Translations under genes and position numbers: made by a program | Source: Bifidobacterium bifidum ATCC 29521 = JCM 1255 = DSM 20456 | GTDB lineage: Bacteria; Actinomycetota; Actinomycetes; Actinomycetales; Bifidobacteriaceae | Length of the DNA stretch: 64,000 nt | Assembly: GCF_001025135.1 (NCBI RefSeq) | Contig: NZ_AP012323.1 | Coordinates: 558,001-622,000, forward strand | Direction of reading: 5' to 3' | The notes under the pieces: generated by a model | Databases searched by the model: none | Told to the model about the DNA's origin: nothing | What the model saw: only the letters and a program-made list of their open reading frames with translations | Part shown: in pieces, positions 1 through 8,151 of the stretch | Position numbering within the stretch: the first letter of the stretch is position 1 | Layout of the letters: each line of letters opens with the position of its first letter

Positions 1-31
1 TTGCTAAATCGTGCCGATGTGGGTCATCGCT

Positions 32-84
32 GCCGGCTGGACAACTGCCGCAAAAGTCGATAATGCGGGAGTTGTCCAGCCGGC
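32..84. repeat. Near-perfect inverted repeat near the window start
   Basis: Arms at 32-52 and 64-84 are complementary over 21 bases with one mismatch and flank an AT-rich 11-base loop. It lies downstream of the minus-strand gene ending at 170. It could end that transcript as a hairpin or be an operator for a gene left of the window. There is no T-tract on either side, so a standard intrinsic terminator is not obvious. Confidence 0.7.
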
Positions 85-169
85 GAACGCGAAGACCCCT
101 CACGAGCCGATTGCACACGAACCGTATACGTGCTTTAGGCTCGGCGATCCATCGCGGCGGACGAGCGCG

Positions 170-1591
170 TCACAATACCGCCGCGAGATCGGCGCGGGCG
201 TCGGGGAACGTGTGGCAGTAGCGTTCTGCCTCGGCACTCAGCCGCTCGTCGACGAGCAGCCGCTCGTAAATCGGATTGCGGGCGTAGCGTCCGGATCCGT
301 CATCGTACGCCGTGACGATGCTCCGCACCTGCCCGGCCCAATCCCGGCCGCTGATCGCGCGCAGCTGGGCGATGGTGTGCAGGTCGGAGGGGTCGTACGC
401 CTCGACGATGCGCTCGCGGTACATCGCCCTGAGCTCGTCCCAACGTCCCAGCGCCTCGAATGCGGCCTCGCGCAGGGATTCCCACTCATACGCAACCAGA
501 TCCTCCGGGAACATCACTGTGTACTGGTTCGGCCGGTCGCGCTCCACCATGTCGATGAAGCCGATGAGCTCATCCCAGCGCTCCGCCGCGATAAGGCGCG
601 CCGCGTAGGCATCCGCCATGGCTTCCGATTCGTGGTGGCTCACCAAGAAGCGGTCGGCGTCGGCCGCATCACCGCTCACGCGCATCAGATCATGGCGCAG
701 GAACATGATCGATTCCTCGAACTGCTGGTGCGCCGACAGCGCCACCGTGCGCTTGATGAGTTCCGAAGCGTCGGCCGTCGAGCCGGTCGCGGCCTCGGCG
801 GCGATGACGCCATCGTCGTGTGCCGTTTCGCCGTCGCATCGCCCGTCCTCGTCGATTTTCGCCTCCTTGGCGAAACGATCCATCGTGTCAAGGGCGCTGT
901 TCAGCGCATCATAGGCGAACATGCGCGTATCGTCCCATTGCGCGAACGACAGGCCGCACGACAGCAGCTCCACCATCTGCGTCGCGTTCAGCTGGAAATC
1001 CTCGTTGCAGGCCACCCGCGTGATCAGTCGCAGCGCCTTCTCCCCGTCCTGCGGGTCGGCGTTGCGCGCCACGGAATCCATGTACACGCGCACGTTCTGG
1101 ATGAGCTCCTTGAGATAGTCGAAGCCCTCGCCGTCCCGGTCCGCCGCGTTGCCCACGAATCGCGCGGTCATCTCGACCGACTTCGCCAGATTCGTGGTGG
1201 CGTCGACCCAGCGCGTGCTCATCAGCGCGTTGCCGACCACGGCATCCACTCCCGACAGCGCCTGCGAATCGATGCGGAACGTGGGCATGTCGTTGCGCGG
1301 CATGGACACGCCGTCCTCGGTGCGTTCGGCGGTCGGCACGGTGGATGAGATGGAGTCGAAGTACCATTGCATCGTCAACCCGATCACGTCGGCGACCTCG
1401 TTGGGAGCGGCGACGGGCACATTGTTGCGGTTGTCGTCGTCCTGGGCGGACGCGTCGGAGATCATATGGTTCCACAGGAACGTAGGGCCGTCGAAATCCG
1501 TTGATGCCAGCCAGCTGTCATTGACGAAATCCACGATGTCGTCGAGCTGTTGCCGCGGATCCACGCTGATCGAGGTGGTTGAGCCATCCAT
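170..1591 (-). CDS. Hypothetical cytoplasmic protein with helical C-terminal half
   Basis: This 473-residue acidic protein belongs to no family I recognise. The start at 1591 is supported by AGGGAGG about seven bases upstream. No signal peptide or membrane segment is visible. The C-terminal third is made of amphipathic helices rich in W, E, R and A (for example AERWDELIGFIDMVERDRP and LREAAFEALGRWDELRAMYRER), reminiscent of TPR-like helical pairs; that is inference from composition only. It stands alone on the minus strand, divergent from the vsr gene about 90 bp away. No catalytic motif was seen. Confidence 0.75.
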   Translation of the reverse strand: MDGSTTSISVDPRQQLDDIVDFVNDSWLASTDFDGPTFLWNHMISDASAQDDDNRNNVPVAAPNEVADVIGLTMQWYFDSISSTVPTAERTEDGVSMPRNDMPTFRIDSQALSGVDAVVGNALMSTRWVDATTNLAKSVEMTARFVGNAADRDGEGFDYLKELIQNVRVYMDSVARNADPQDGEKALRLITRVACNEDFQLNATQMVELLSCGLSFAQWDDTRMFAYDALNSALDTMDRFAKEAKIDEDGRCDGETAHDDGVIAAEAATGSTADASELIKRTVALSAHQQFEESIMFLRHDLMRVSGDAADADRFLVSHHESEAMADAYAARLIAAERWDELIGFIDMVERDRPNQYTVMFPEDLVAYEWESLREAAFEALGRWDELRAMYRERIVEAYDPSDLHTIAQLRAISGRDWAGQVRSIVTAYDDGSGRYARNPIYERLLVDERLSAEAERYCHTFPDARADLAAVL

Positions 1592-1678
1592 GATTCTGCC
1601 TCCCTGGTTCCGCTCCGTGGTTGCAAGCGTACGTGTAGTCTATCGCGATTGACGCTCCGATGTCGGCAATGGCGGATA

Positions 1679-2335
1679 ATGGAGACCGTGAGCGAACAAA
1701 GCGTAAACCATGACGAGCGGCGGCAGGCGGCGAAAGGCGCCGGCGATGAGATGACGGCTGCGGGGAAGGCCGAGGGAAAGGCCGCGAGGAAGGCCGCGAG
1801 GAAGACCGGTGGATCCGGCAAATCGGGCGCGAAGGCCAAGCCCGGCGAACGGTATGAGCGGGGCACGCGCAGCTACACGATGTCGCATATCCGCGGGAAG
1901 GACACCCGCATCGAAGTGCTCGTGCGCCGGTACCTGTTCTCGCGGGGGCTTCGGTTCCGCAAAAACGACAGGCGCTATCCCGGCCATCCCGACGTGGTTC
2001 TGCCCAAATGGCATACGATCGTGTTCATCAACGGATGCTTCTGGCATGCGCATCAGGGATGTTCCAAGTATTCCATTCCCAAATCCAATGTGGAATTCTG
2101 GACCGCGAAACTGACCCGCAACCATGACCGCGACATCGCGCAGCACGCCGCGCTCGAATCCGCCGGATGGCATGTCATCGTCGTCTGGGAGTGCGAGCTC
2201 GCCAAGCCCGTGCGCGAGGCGCGTCTGGAACGGCTCTACACCGAGATCACCGTGCCTGGTTCCATGGCGTCCAATGAGCTTGCTGACCTCGCCAATGCGG
2301 CCGGTTCCGTCAATGCAGGCGGTTCCATCGTATAA
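1679..2335 (+). CDS. vsr: Very-short-patch-repair (Vsr) endonuclease
   Basis: Vsr enzymes nick next to T:G mismatches produced by deamination of 5-methylcytosine. The core reads TRSYTMSHIRGKDTRIEVLVR, then GLRFRKNDRRYPGHPDVVLP, then FINGCFWHAHQGC, matching the Vsr fold. Asp105 in GHPDVVL corresponds to the catalytic metal-binding Asp, and the His residues after FW fit the active site. About 50 residues rich in Lys and Ala precede the domain, longer than in the E. coli enzyme, and may be disordered. An upstream TTG at 1649 would add ten residues; ATG 1679 is preferred, though no strong ribosome site is visible. No cytosine methyltransferase lies beside it, so it is an orphan here. Confidence 0.88.
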   Translation: METVSEQSVNHDERRQAAKGAGDEMTAAGKAEGKAARKAARKTGGSGKSGAKAKPGERYERGTRSYTMSHIRGKDTRIEVLVRRYLFSRGLRFRKNDRRYPGHPDVVLPKWHTIVFINGCFWHAHQGCSKYSIPKSNVEFWTAKLTRNHDRDIAQHAALESAGWHVIVVWECELAKPVREARLERLYTEITVPGSMASNELADLANAAGSVNAGGSIV

Positions 2336-2366
2336 TTCCCCGATTACCGGCTCCACATCCGGCCAT

Positions 2367-2412
2367 AGTCCCGTGAACGCCCGGTGAAACGGGACTTTGC
2401 CGGGAGGGTGGT
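2367..2412. repeat. Dispersed palindromic element, copy A (diverged)
   Basis: AGTCCCGT at 2367-2374 pairs with ACGGGACT at 2389-2396 and is followed by TTGCCGGGAGGGTGG. The right half resembles the right arm of three other intergenic copies in this window (9190, 30702 and 35435), which share GGGACTTTCG-x-CGGG or its complement. It lies between vsr and the aminotransferase. Confidence 0.45.
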
Positions 2413-2461
2413 AGGCAATTACAATCGGTGGCAGTACCGAATGGACGGCAAAGGGTGATGC

Positions 2462-3658
2462 ATGATGAGCGAGACGAAACAGCCGACGATGTCGCGACGC
2501 GCACGCGAGGCGCAGCCGTTCCGGGCAATGGTGTTCGGCGAGAGGGCCGACGAGATGATCGCCCGCAGCATCAGCGTCATCAAGCTGAGTCTGGGGGAGC
2601 CGGATTTCGGAGCGCCGCCCGCCGTGCGCGACGCGATGCGAGAGCAATATGATGGCCGCGCGCTGCCGTACACCGCTGCGCTGGGCCTGCCCGAGCTGCG
2701 ACGCGCCATCGCCGATTTCTACCATGAACGCCATCATGTCGACATCGACCCCCGCCGCATCGTCATCACCGCAGGCGGGTCTGCCGCACTGTTGCTGGCC
2801 ACCGCGCTCACTGTCGACCCCGGCGACGAGGTGATCGTCGCTGACCCGTCCTACCCGTGCAACCGCGAACTGATCCGCTCCTTCGAAGGCGTGGTGGTGG
2901 ACGTGCCGACCAGCGCGGCCACCCGCTTCCATCTCAACGCCGAACTGGTCGACCGCGCGTGGAGCGAGCGCACCAAGGCGGTGATGGTCACGTCGCCGTC
3001 CAACCCCACCGGCACGACCATCGACTTCGACGTGCTCAAAGGCGTGTGCGATCTGGCGCGATTCCGCGGCGCGTGGCGCATCATCGACGAGACATACCTC
3101 GACCTCGCCGACCGGGAGCCCGATGGCAGCGAGGTCAGGTCCGCGCTGCTCGCCGACCCGGACGCGATCATCTGCAACAGCTTCTCCAAGTTCTTCGGCA
3201 TGACCGGCTGGCGTCTCGGCTGGGCGGTGGTGCCCGAATACACGATCGAGGCGGTCGACGATCTGGCGACCAACTATTATCTATGCGCGCACACGCCCAC
3301 CCAGCATGCTGCGCTCGCCTGCTTCACGCCCGAATCGTTGGCGGTGTGCGAGGAACGCAGACAGGAGCTGCTCGCCCGCCGCCGCATCGTCGTAAGTGGT
3401 CTGGAGCGCATCGGCCTGCCGCTCGAAGTGGTTCCGAACGGCGCGTTCTACGCGTATTTCAGCGTCGCGGGAACCGGTTTGGACGCGTGGACGTTCTGCG
3501 AGCGTGCGCTGGAAGAGGCGCATGTGGCGCTGACTCCGGGACGGGATTTCGGCCCGGCGACCGCGGACACGCATGTGCGGCTGTCCTACGCGGCGTCGCG
3601 CGAGGCGTTGACGGAGGGGCTGTCCCGGCTCGGAAAGTTCGTCGCCTCGCTGCGATGA
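2462..3658 (+). CDS. PLP-dependent class I/II aminotransferase
   Basis: A 398-residue fold-type I aminotransferase, normal length for the aspartate aminotransferase family. Visible motifs are SLGEPDFGAP near the N terminus, YTAALGLPELRRAIADFY, the cofactor-contacting SPSNPTG, IIDETYLDL, and NSFSKFFGMTGWRLGW with the Schiff-base lysine at about residue 243; the substrate-binding arginine region is THVRLSYA near the end. AAAGGG lies seven bases before ATG 2462; ATG 2465 is an alternative. The substrate cannot be told from sequence: aspartate, alanine or an aromatic amino acid are all possible. It appears monocistronic. Confidence 0.9.
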   Translation: MMSETKQPTMSRRAREAQPFRAMVFGERADEMIARSISVIKLSLGEPDFGAPPAVRDAMREQYDGRALPYTAALGLPELRRAIADFYHERHHVDIDPRRIVITAGGSAALLLATALTVDPGDEVIVADPSYPCNRELIRSFEGVVVDVPTSAATRFHLNAELVDRAWSERTKAVMVTSPSNPTGTTIDFDVLKGVCDLARFRGAWRIIDETYLDLADREPDGSEVRSALLADPDAIICNSFSKFFGMTGWRLGWAVVPEYTIEAVDDLATNYYLCAHTPTQHAALACFTPESLAVCEERRQELLARRRIVVSGLERIGLPLEVVPNGAFYAYFSVAGTGLDAWTFCERALEEAHVALTPGRDFGPATADTHVRLSYAASREALTEGLSRLGKFVASLR

Positions 3659-3736
3659 TTCTCCGATAACCGCGGCCGGCCTTGGGTGGAACACCGCGCG
3701 CATGCTGCGGCCGCGCCGGTGATACAGTGAGATGCT

Positions 3737-4705
3737 ATGGTGAATTTGCGTTCGCGCGTCACTCGATTGGGCGTGCTTGACATCGGCTCCAACACGATTC
3801 ATATGCTGATCGTCGACGCTGCGCCCGGTGCGCGACCCGATCCCGAGGCCAGCACCAAATCCACGGTGCGGCTGATGCAGTATGTCAAGGATGACGGGTC
3901 GATCAAGAAGTCCGGCATCGAGGCGATTCTGACCGCCGTGGATCAGTGCATGGAACTTGCCGAGGAATACGACATCACGCAATTGCTCGCGATGGCCACG
4001 TCGGCCATCAAGGAGGCTCCCAACAGCAACAAGATCCTGCGCAAGATTGAAGAGCGCATCGGCCAGAGCGTGACCGTGCTGTCGGGAACGGACGAGGCCC
4101 GCCTGACGTTCCTCGCCGCCCGACGCTGGTATGGGTGGGATGCCGGGCGCCTGCTGATGCTCGATATCGGCGGCAGCTCCCTGGAGGTCGCCATGGGCTC
4201 CGACGAGGAGCCGACCGTGGCGCTCAGCGCCGCCGCGGGCGCCTGCCGCATCACACGCGAGTATCTGCCCGAAGGCACGGCGAGCGTTGACGAGCTGGAG
4301 GTCGTGCGCAAGAAAGTGCGCAGGATTCTGGAGCCGATGGTCGACGCGTTCCCCAAATCCAAGCATCCGGCGCATGCCGTGGGCACGTCAAAGACGTTCC
4401 GCTCATTGGCACGTCTGGCGGGTGCGGTGCTGCGCCAGTCCGGGCGCGAGGACACGTGGATCATGACGCGCGAGCAGCTGGAGGACTGGATTCCCCGGCT
4501 TGCGGCCATCGAGCCGGAGCAGCGCGTGGCGTTGCCGGGCATCACGCCGGAGCGCGCGATGCAGATCGTCGGCGGCGGCATCGTGGCCGACGAGATCATG
4601 AGGTCCCTGAACGTGCATGAGGTCGAGATCTGCCCGTGGGCGTTACGCGAGGGCGCGATTCTGCGCTGGCTCGATCAGTTCGGCCGCACGCGGCTGGGTT
4701 TCTGA
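3737..4705 (+). CDS. Ppx/GppA family phosphatase (exopolyphosphatase-like)
   Basis: A 322-residue ASKHA-fold enzyme. Phosphate-1 motif LGVLDIGSNTIHMLIVD is at the N terminus and phosphate-2 motif LLMLDIGGSSLEVAMG at about residues 140-155; the C-terminal part carries VGTSKTFRSLARL and the helix near PGITPERAMQIVGGG. Members hydrolyse inorganic polyphosphate or guanosine pentaphosphate. The short form without an HD-like C-terminal domain fits actinobacterial Ppx proteins, one of which is typically a polyphosphatase and another a regulator, so the substrate is uncertain. It is co-directional with the aminotransferase after about 80 bp, with no strong ribosome site. Confidence 0.88.
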   Translation: MVNLRSRVTRLGVLDIGSNTIHMLIVDAAPGARPDPEASTKSTVRLMQYVKDDGSIKKSGIEAILTAVDQCMELAEEYDITQLLAMATSAIKEAPNSNKILRKIEERIGQSVTVLSGTDEARLTFLAARRWYGWDAGRLLMLDIGGSSLEVAMGSDEEPTVALSAAAGACRITREYLPEGTASVDELEVVRKKVRRILEPMVDAFPKSKHPAHAVGTSKTFRSLARLAGAVLRQSGREDTWIMTREQLEDWIPRLAAIEPEQRVALPGITPERAMQIVGGGIVADEIMRSLNVHEVEICPWALREGAILRWLDQFGRTRLGF

Positions 4706-4757
4706 CCGTTGCGGTTTCTGCGCGCAGCATCTATATGCCGCGCCGGTGACGGGGCAT

Positions 4758-5507
4758 CTACTGCTCCAATTGTGCCAGCTGCGTGCGAATCTTATGCAGT
4801 TTGGCGTAAATCTCGTTGCGCTGGGCGGGGTTCTTGGCACGCTGATGATCACGCGACAGCTTCTCTTCGGCGGCTTTCAGCGTGACGATCTGGTCCCGGC
4901 GGGCGATTCGCGCGTCCAGATTGGCTCCGTCCGCGGAATCGAGAATCGCCTGCGCGCACAGCGAATCCCACAGGTCGTCCATCGTCTTCGCGCCGCCGTC
5001 GGCGTTCCCTTCCGGTAGTTCCAGCGTGACCTCGCCGGCCGGCCTCCATTCGCCGGAGAACACTTTCGTGATCGGCACATGACCGGCACGGACCGGCACG
5101 TTGCGGCGCACGGCCAGCGCACACTCCTCGCGTACCGTGCCTTCGAACTCGCCTTCGTGCACGCAGACGAACACGATGCCGGATTTACGCTGTCCGGCGA
5201 TCAGATCGATCACCTCGACGGGGATGCCGGGCGTGTTCACGCGCAGGCCAATCACCAGCACCTCGGGCATCTTGCCGCTGCCGGCGCCCATCGCCGTGTT
5301 CGCGGGCCGCAGCAGCGCGAGCATCGTGATCGAGGCGATGTCGTTGACCAGTCGCTGCTTGAGTTTGGACGATACCGGCGCCTTCGCCACGAACAATCCC
5401 TTCGGCAGCGTGCCCTTCTGCTCGGGAATCGCCGCCGAGGCCGGCAGTCCCAGCGTCAGGGCGGATACCTCGCCGCAGTGTGCGACGGTCAGGTGTGCAG
5501 CAGTCAT
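4758..5507 (-). CDS. DUF4391 domain protein
   Basis: A 249-residue protein that I assign to DUF4391 from its pattern: a leucine/proline start LPKGLFV, a lysine-rich SSKLKQRLVNDIASIT helix, a central beta strand with VLVIGLRV, and a late TKVFSGEW segment, ending in a charged helix (residues about 185-249) that could form a coiled coil. The start is fixed by AAGGAGG at 5514-5520: ATG 5507 has ideal spacing, whereas ATG 5510 is too close. DUF4391 proteins often sit beside SNF2 helicases and adenine methylases in restriction-like loci, but no such partner is here. Its function is unknown. Confidence 0.65.
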   Translation of the reverse strand: MTAAHLTVAHCGEVSALTLGLPASAAIPEQKGTLPKGLFVAKAPVSSKLKQRLVNDIASITMLALLRPANTAMGAGSGKMPEVLVIGLRVNTPGIPVEVIDLIAGQRKSGIVFVCVHEGEFEGTVREECALAVRRNVPVRAGHVPITKVFSGEWRPAGEVTLELPEGNADGGAKTMDDLWDSLCAQAILDSADGANLDARIARRDQIVTLKAAEEKLSRDHQRAKNPAQRNEIYAKLHKIRTQLAQLEQ

Positions 5508-5722
5508 CATCGGCCTCCTTGTGTTCGCCTCCGGCGGCAGGCCCGCCTGTGCGCATTGCTCCAATCCTAACCCCATCCGGGCGCCCGCCGGGGATGATCG
5601 TCACAAAACGGCCGTCCGTGTGCTCCCCGCGCGAAATACCGTTCCTCCGTTACGCTATGCTGTGCATACATCGACGAGTCGGGCGACGTCGCGGACGGGT
5701 GCCGCTGACAGGGGAGAAGGAC

Positions 5723-6532
5723 ATGGCTTTCACGGATGACCAGCTGGAGAGATATTCGCGGCATCTGATTCTGAAGGAGATCGGCGTACGCGGACAGAAG
5801 AAGCTGCTCGCCGCACGAGTGCTGGTCATCGGCGCGGGCGGTCTGGGATCGCCGGCCGCGATGTATCTGGCGGCCGCCGGCGTCGGCACGATCGGCATCG
5901 TCGATGATGATGTGGTGGACCTGTCGAACCTGCAACGTCAGATCATTCACGGCACCGGCAACGTCGGCATGCCGAAGGTCGAATCGGCGGCCGAAACCGT
6001 CACCTCCATCAACCCAGACGTGACGGTGAAGCCGTATCACATACGCGTATCTGCCGGCAATATCGCCGAGCTGATTGCCGGCTACGATGTCATCGTCGAC
6101 GCCGCGGACAATTTCTCGACGAAATTCCTCATCAACGACGCCTGCGTTCTTGCCGGGAAGCCGTATATATATGGTGGCGCGCTGCGGTTCGAGGGCCAGC
6201 TCATGACGTATGTGCCCGGGCGAGGCCCCTGCTACCGCTGCATTTTCCGCGATATGCCCGCGGCCGGCGAGGTGCCCAGCTGCAAGGAGACCGGCGTGCT
6301 CGGCGCAGTGGTCGGAGTGATCGGCAGCATGCAAGCGGTGGAGGCGGTGAAGCTGATACTCGGCGTCGGCAAGCCGCTGACCGCCCGTCTGATGACGTTC
6401 GACGCGCTGGCGATGACGTGCCGCGCCGTGCCGTTGCCGGAGCGCGAACCCGATTGCCCGGTGTGCGGCGAGCATCCGACCATAACCACGCTGGATCCGG
6501 CGCGATACATCCAGCCGGCGTGCGGCGTGTGA
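5723..6532 (+). CDS. moeB: MoeB/ThiF-type adenylyltransferase (E1-like)
   Basis: These enzymes adenylate the C-terminal Gly-Gly of a ubiquitin-like sulfur carrier (MoaD, ThiS or similar) before sulfur transfer. The 269-residue protein has the N-terminal YSRHLILKEIG motif, the nucleotide-binding GAGGLGSPAAMYLAAAGVG loop (about residues 37-55), DLSNLQRQ, and two zinc-binding pairs, CYRC (about 170) and CPVC (about 247). ATG 5723 is preceded by GGGGAGAAGG; an upstream reading-frame extension lacks a ribosome site. The next gene carries rhodanese and TusA domains, so the pair probably forms a sulfur-relay unit. No MoaD or ThiS gene is in the window, so the carrier is unknown. Confidence 0.88.
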   Translation: MAFTDDQLERYSRHLILKEIGVRGQKKLLAARVLVIGAGGLGSPAAMYLAAAGVGTIGIVDDDVVDLSNLQRQIIHGTGNVGMPKVESAAETVTSINPDVTVKPYHIRVSAGNIAELIAGYDVIVDAADNFSTKFLINDACVLAGKPYIYGGALRFEGQLMTYVPGRGPCYRCIFRDMPAAGEVPSCKETGVLGAVVGVIGSMQAVEAVKLILGVGKPLTARLMTFDALAMTCRAVPLPEREPDCPVCGEHPTITTLDPARYIQPACGV

Positions 6533-6710
6533 ATGACGGCGATTCCGCCGTTTAATAACGCGCCATCACCGGCGTCTATCACCACGCTGCAACGGGAGAC
6601 AGACATCTGGCATAGGCTCATGAACGGATACCGTGCGCCTCGGCGGCCAAAGGCGCAGGGCGCGCGCAGGCGCTGGCATGAGCCACGAACATATGAGGGG
6701 AGCATCTGAC

Positions 6711-8078
6711 ATGACGGACAAGCACATCGATTCACCGCTGGCGGACGACGACGGCGATGCCATCAAGCGCATCACGCCGGCACGATTCGCTGAGCTCGAC
6801 AAATCCACGGTGACGCTGCTGGACCTGCGCGAGCCCGACGAGGTGTTGGTCCATGGCCTTGATGGCGCGATCAATATCCCGTTCAACCAGATCGGCACGA
6901 GGCTGAGCCAGGTGCCGAACGACAAGCCGGTCGTCGTGTTCTGCCGGGTGGGGGATTGGAGCGAGCAGGTCACCGAGATCCTTGCCGATCGCGGCTATGA
7001 CGCCATCAACCTTGACGGCGGATTCCAGGCGTATCGGGAGTATCTCGCCTCTCTGCCGCAACAGCGGGAGAACGACGTCGACGATGGTGATGCCCGGCCC
7101 GAAAAGCAGGCGAAGGGAAGCGCCGCGACGCTCTCCATCCCGGCCGCGGCGCAGCAGATATCCCTGCGCGGCCCTGAGCATGAGAGCAAGTCGACGGGGG
7201 CTGCCGACTCGGCCGCCTCGCACGGCAGCGATGGAGATACGGACGGCGCGCAGCCTCACGCGGTATTCGTCGACGCCAAAGGGCTCAAGTGCCCCGGTCC
7301 GATCGTGAAGGTCGCCGACACGCTGCGCCCGCTGCCGATCGGAACCCGATTGACCGCCGAGGCGACCGAAGACGCCTTCCTGTCAGACATCGCGGTGTGG
7401 TGCGAACGCACCGGCAACCATCTCGTCTCGCTCGAACGCGACGAAAACGGCGTGATTCATGTCGTCATCGACAAGACCGCGCACATGCCGGCCCCCGGCG
7501 CTCCGGCCGCCGCATGCCCGTCGTCGCCGGCCGGTCGGACGGTATCGGCCGAGACTCCCGCCGCCGCACCGCAGCAGACCGGCTTCAACCCGGATGGCGG
7601 CGACGTTCGCCATGACAAGACCTTCGTCGTGTTCAGCGGTGACCTCGACAAGACCATCGCCGTGTTCATCATGGCGAACGGCGCCGCCGCGATGGGCCGC
7701 AAGGTCACGATCTTCTTCACGTTCTGGGGGCTCAACATCCTGCGCAAGCCCAAGCGCGTGCGTGTCAGGAAGACGCTCATCGAGCGCATGTTCGGCATGA
7801 TGATGCCGCGCGGCACGCGCAAGCTCGGCCTCTCGCGCATGAACATGGGCGGCATCGGCGCGAAGATGATCCGCTGGATCATGAAATCCAAGAACGTGGA
7901 ATCACTCGAATCGCTGATGAAGCAGGCGACCGATCACGGCGTGCGCCTGGTCGCATGCCAGATGTCGATGGACATCATGGGCATCCATCAGGAGGAGCTC
8001 ATCGACGGAGTGGAGCTCGGCGGCGTCTCAACGTTCCTCGGCTCCGGCGAGACCAGCGACATGAGCCTGTTCGTCTGA
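6711..8078 (+). CDS. Three-domain sulfurtransferase: rhodanese-TusA-DsrE fusion
   Basis: The 455-residue protein joins three sulfur-handling modules. Residues about 18-112 are a rhodanese domain with active-site Cys78 in CRVGDWS. Residues about 185-265 are a TusA-like domain with VDAKGLKCPGPI, Cys194 in the CPxP position. Residues about 300-455 are a DsrE/DsrF/DrsH-like domain (FVVFSGDLDKTIAVFIMANGAAAMG), where VACQMSMDIMG carries the likely acceptor Cys. The same modules occur C-terminal to CoA-disulfide reductases in other bacteria; here the flavoprotein part is absent. AGGGGAG lies eight bases before ATG 6711. It follows the E1-like gene after 178 bp and probably supplies or receives persulfide sulfur with it. 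Confidence 0.85.
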   Translation: MTDKHIDSPLADDDGDAIKRITPARFAELDKSTVTLLDLREPDEVLVHGLDGAINIPFNQIGTRLSQVPNDKPVVVFCRVGDWSEQVTEILADRGYDAINLDGGFQAYREYLASLPQQRENDVDDGDARPEKQAKGSAATLSIPAAAQQISLRGPEHESKSTGAADSAASHGSDGDTDGAQPHAVFVDAKGLKCPGPIVKVADTLRPLPIGTRLTAEATEDAFLSDIAVWCERTGNHLVSLERDENGVIHVVIDKTAHMPAPGAPAAACPSSPAGRTVSAETPAAAPQQTGFNPDGGDVRHDKTFVVFSGDLDKTIAVFIMANGAAAMGRKVTIFFTFWGLNILRKPKRVRVRKTLIERMFGMMMPRGTRKLGLSRMNMGGIGAKMIRWIMKSKNVESLESLMKQATDHGVRLVACQMSMDIMGIHQEELIDGVELGGVSTFLGSGETSDMSLFV

Positions 8079-8097
8079 CGGGACGCGGCGAGGCCGG

Positions 8098-8129
8098 TTG
8101 ACAGTCGCCATAGGTGTGCGGCGTAGAAT
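8098..8129 (+). promoter_or_regulatory. Candidate promoter for the nucleoside hydrolase
   Basis: A consensus TTGACA at 8098-8103 and TAGAAT at 8124-8129 stand in front of the gene at 8152. The 20-base spacer is longer than the usual 16-18, so this is tentative. AAAGGAG follows directly, implying a very short leader. Confidence 0.35.
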
Positions 8130-8151
8130 ACGGAAGGCAAAGGAGACCCGC

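Noticed and set aside
11..1348. 445-codon plus-strand frame opposite the hypothetical gene
   Set aside because: Mirror of the 170-1591 gene in high-GC DNA; Arg/His/Val-rich composition, no ribosome site.
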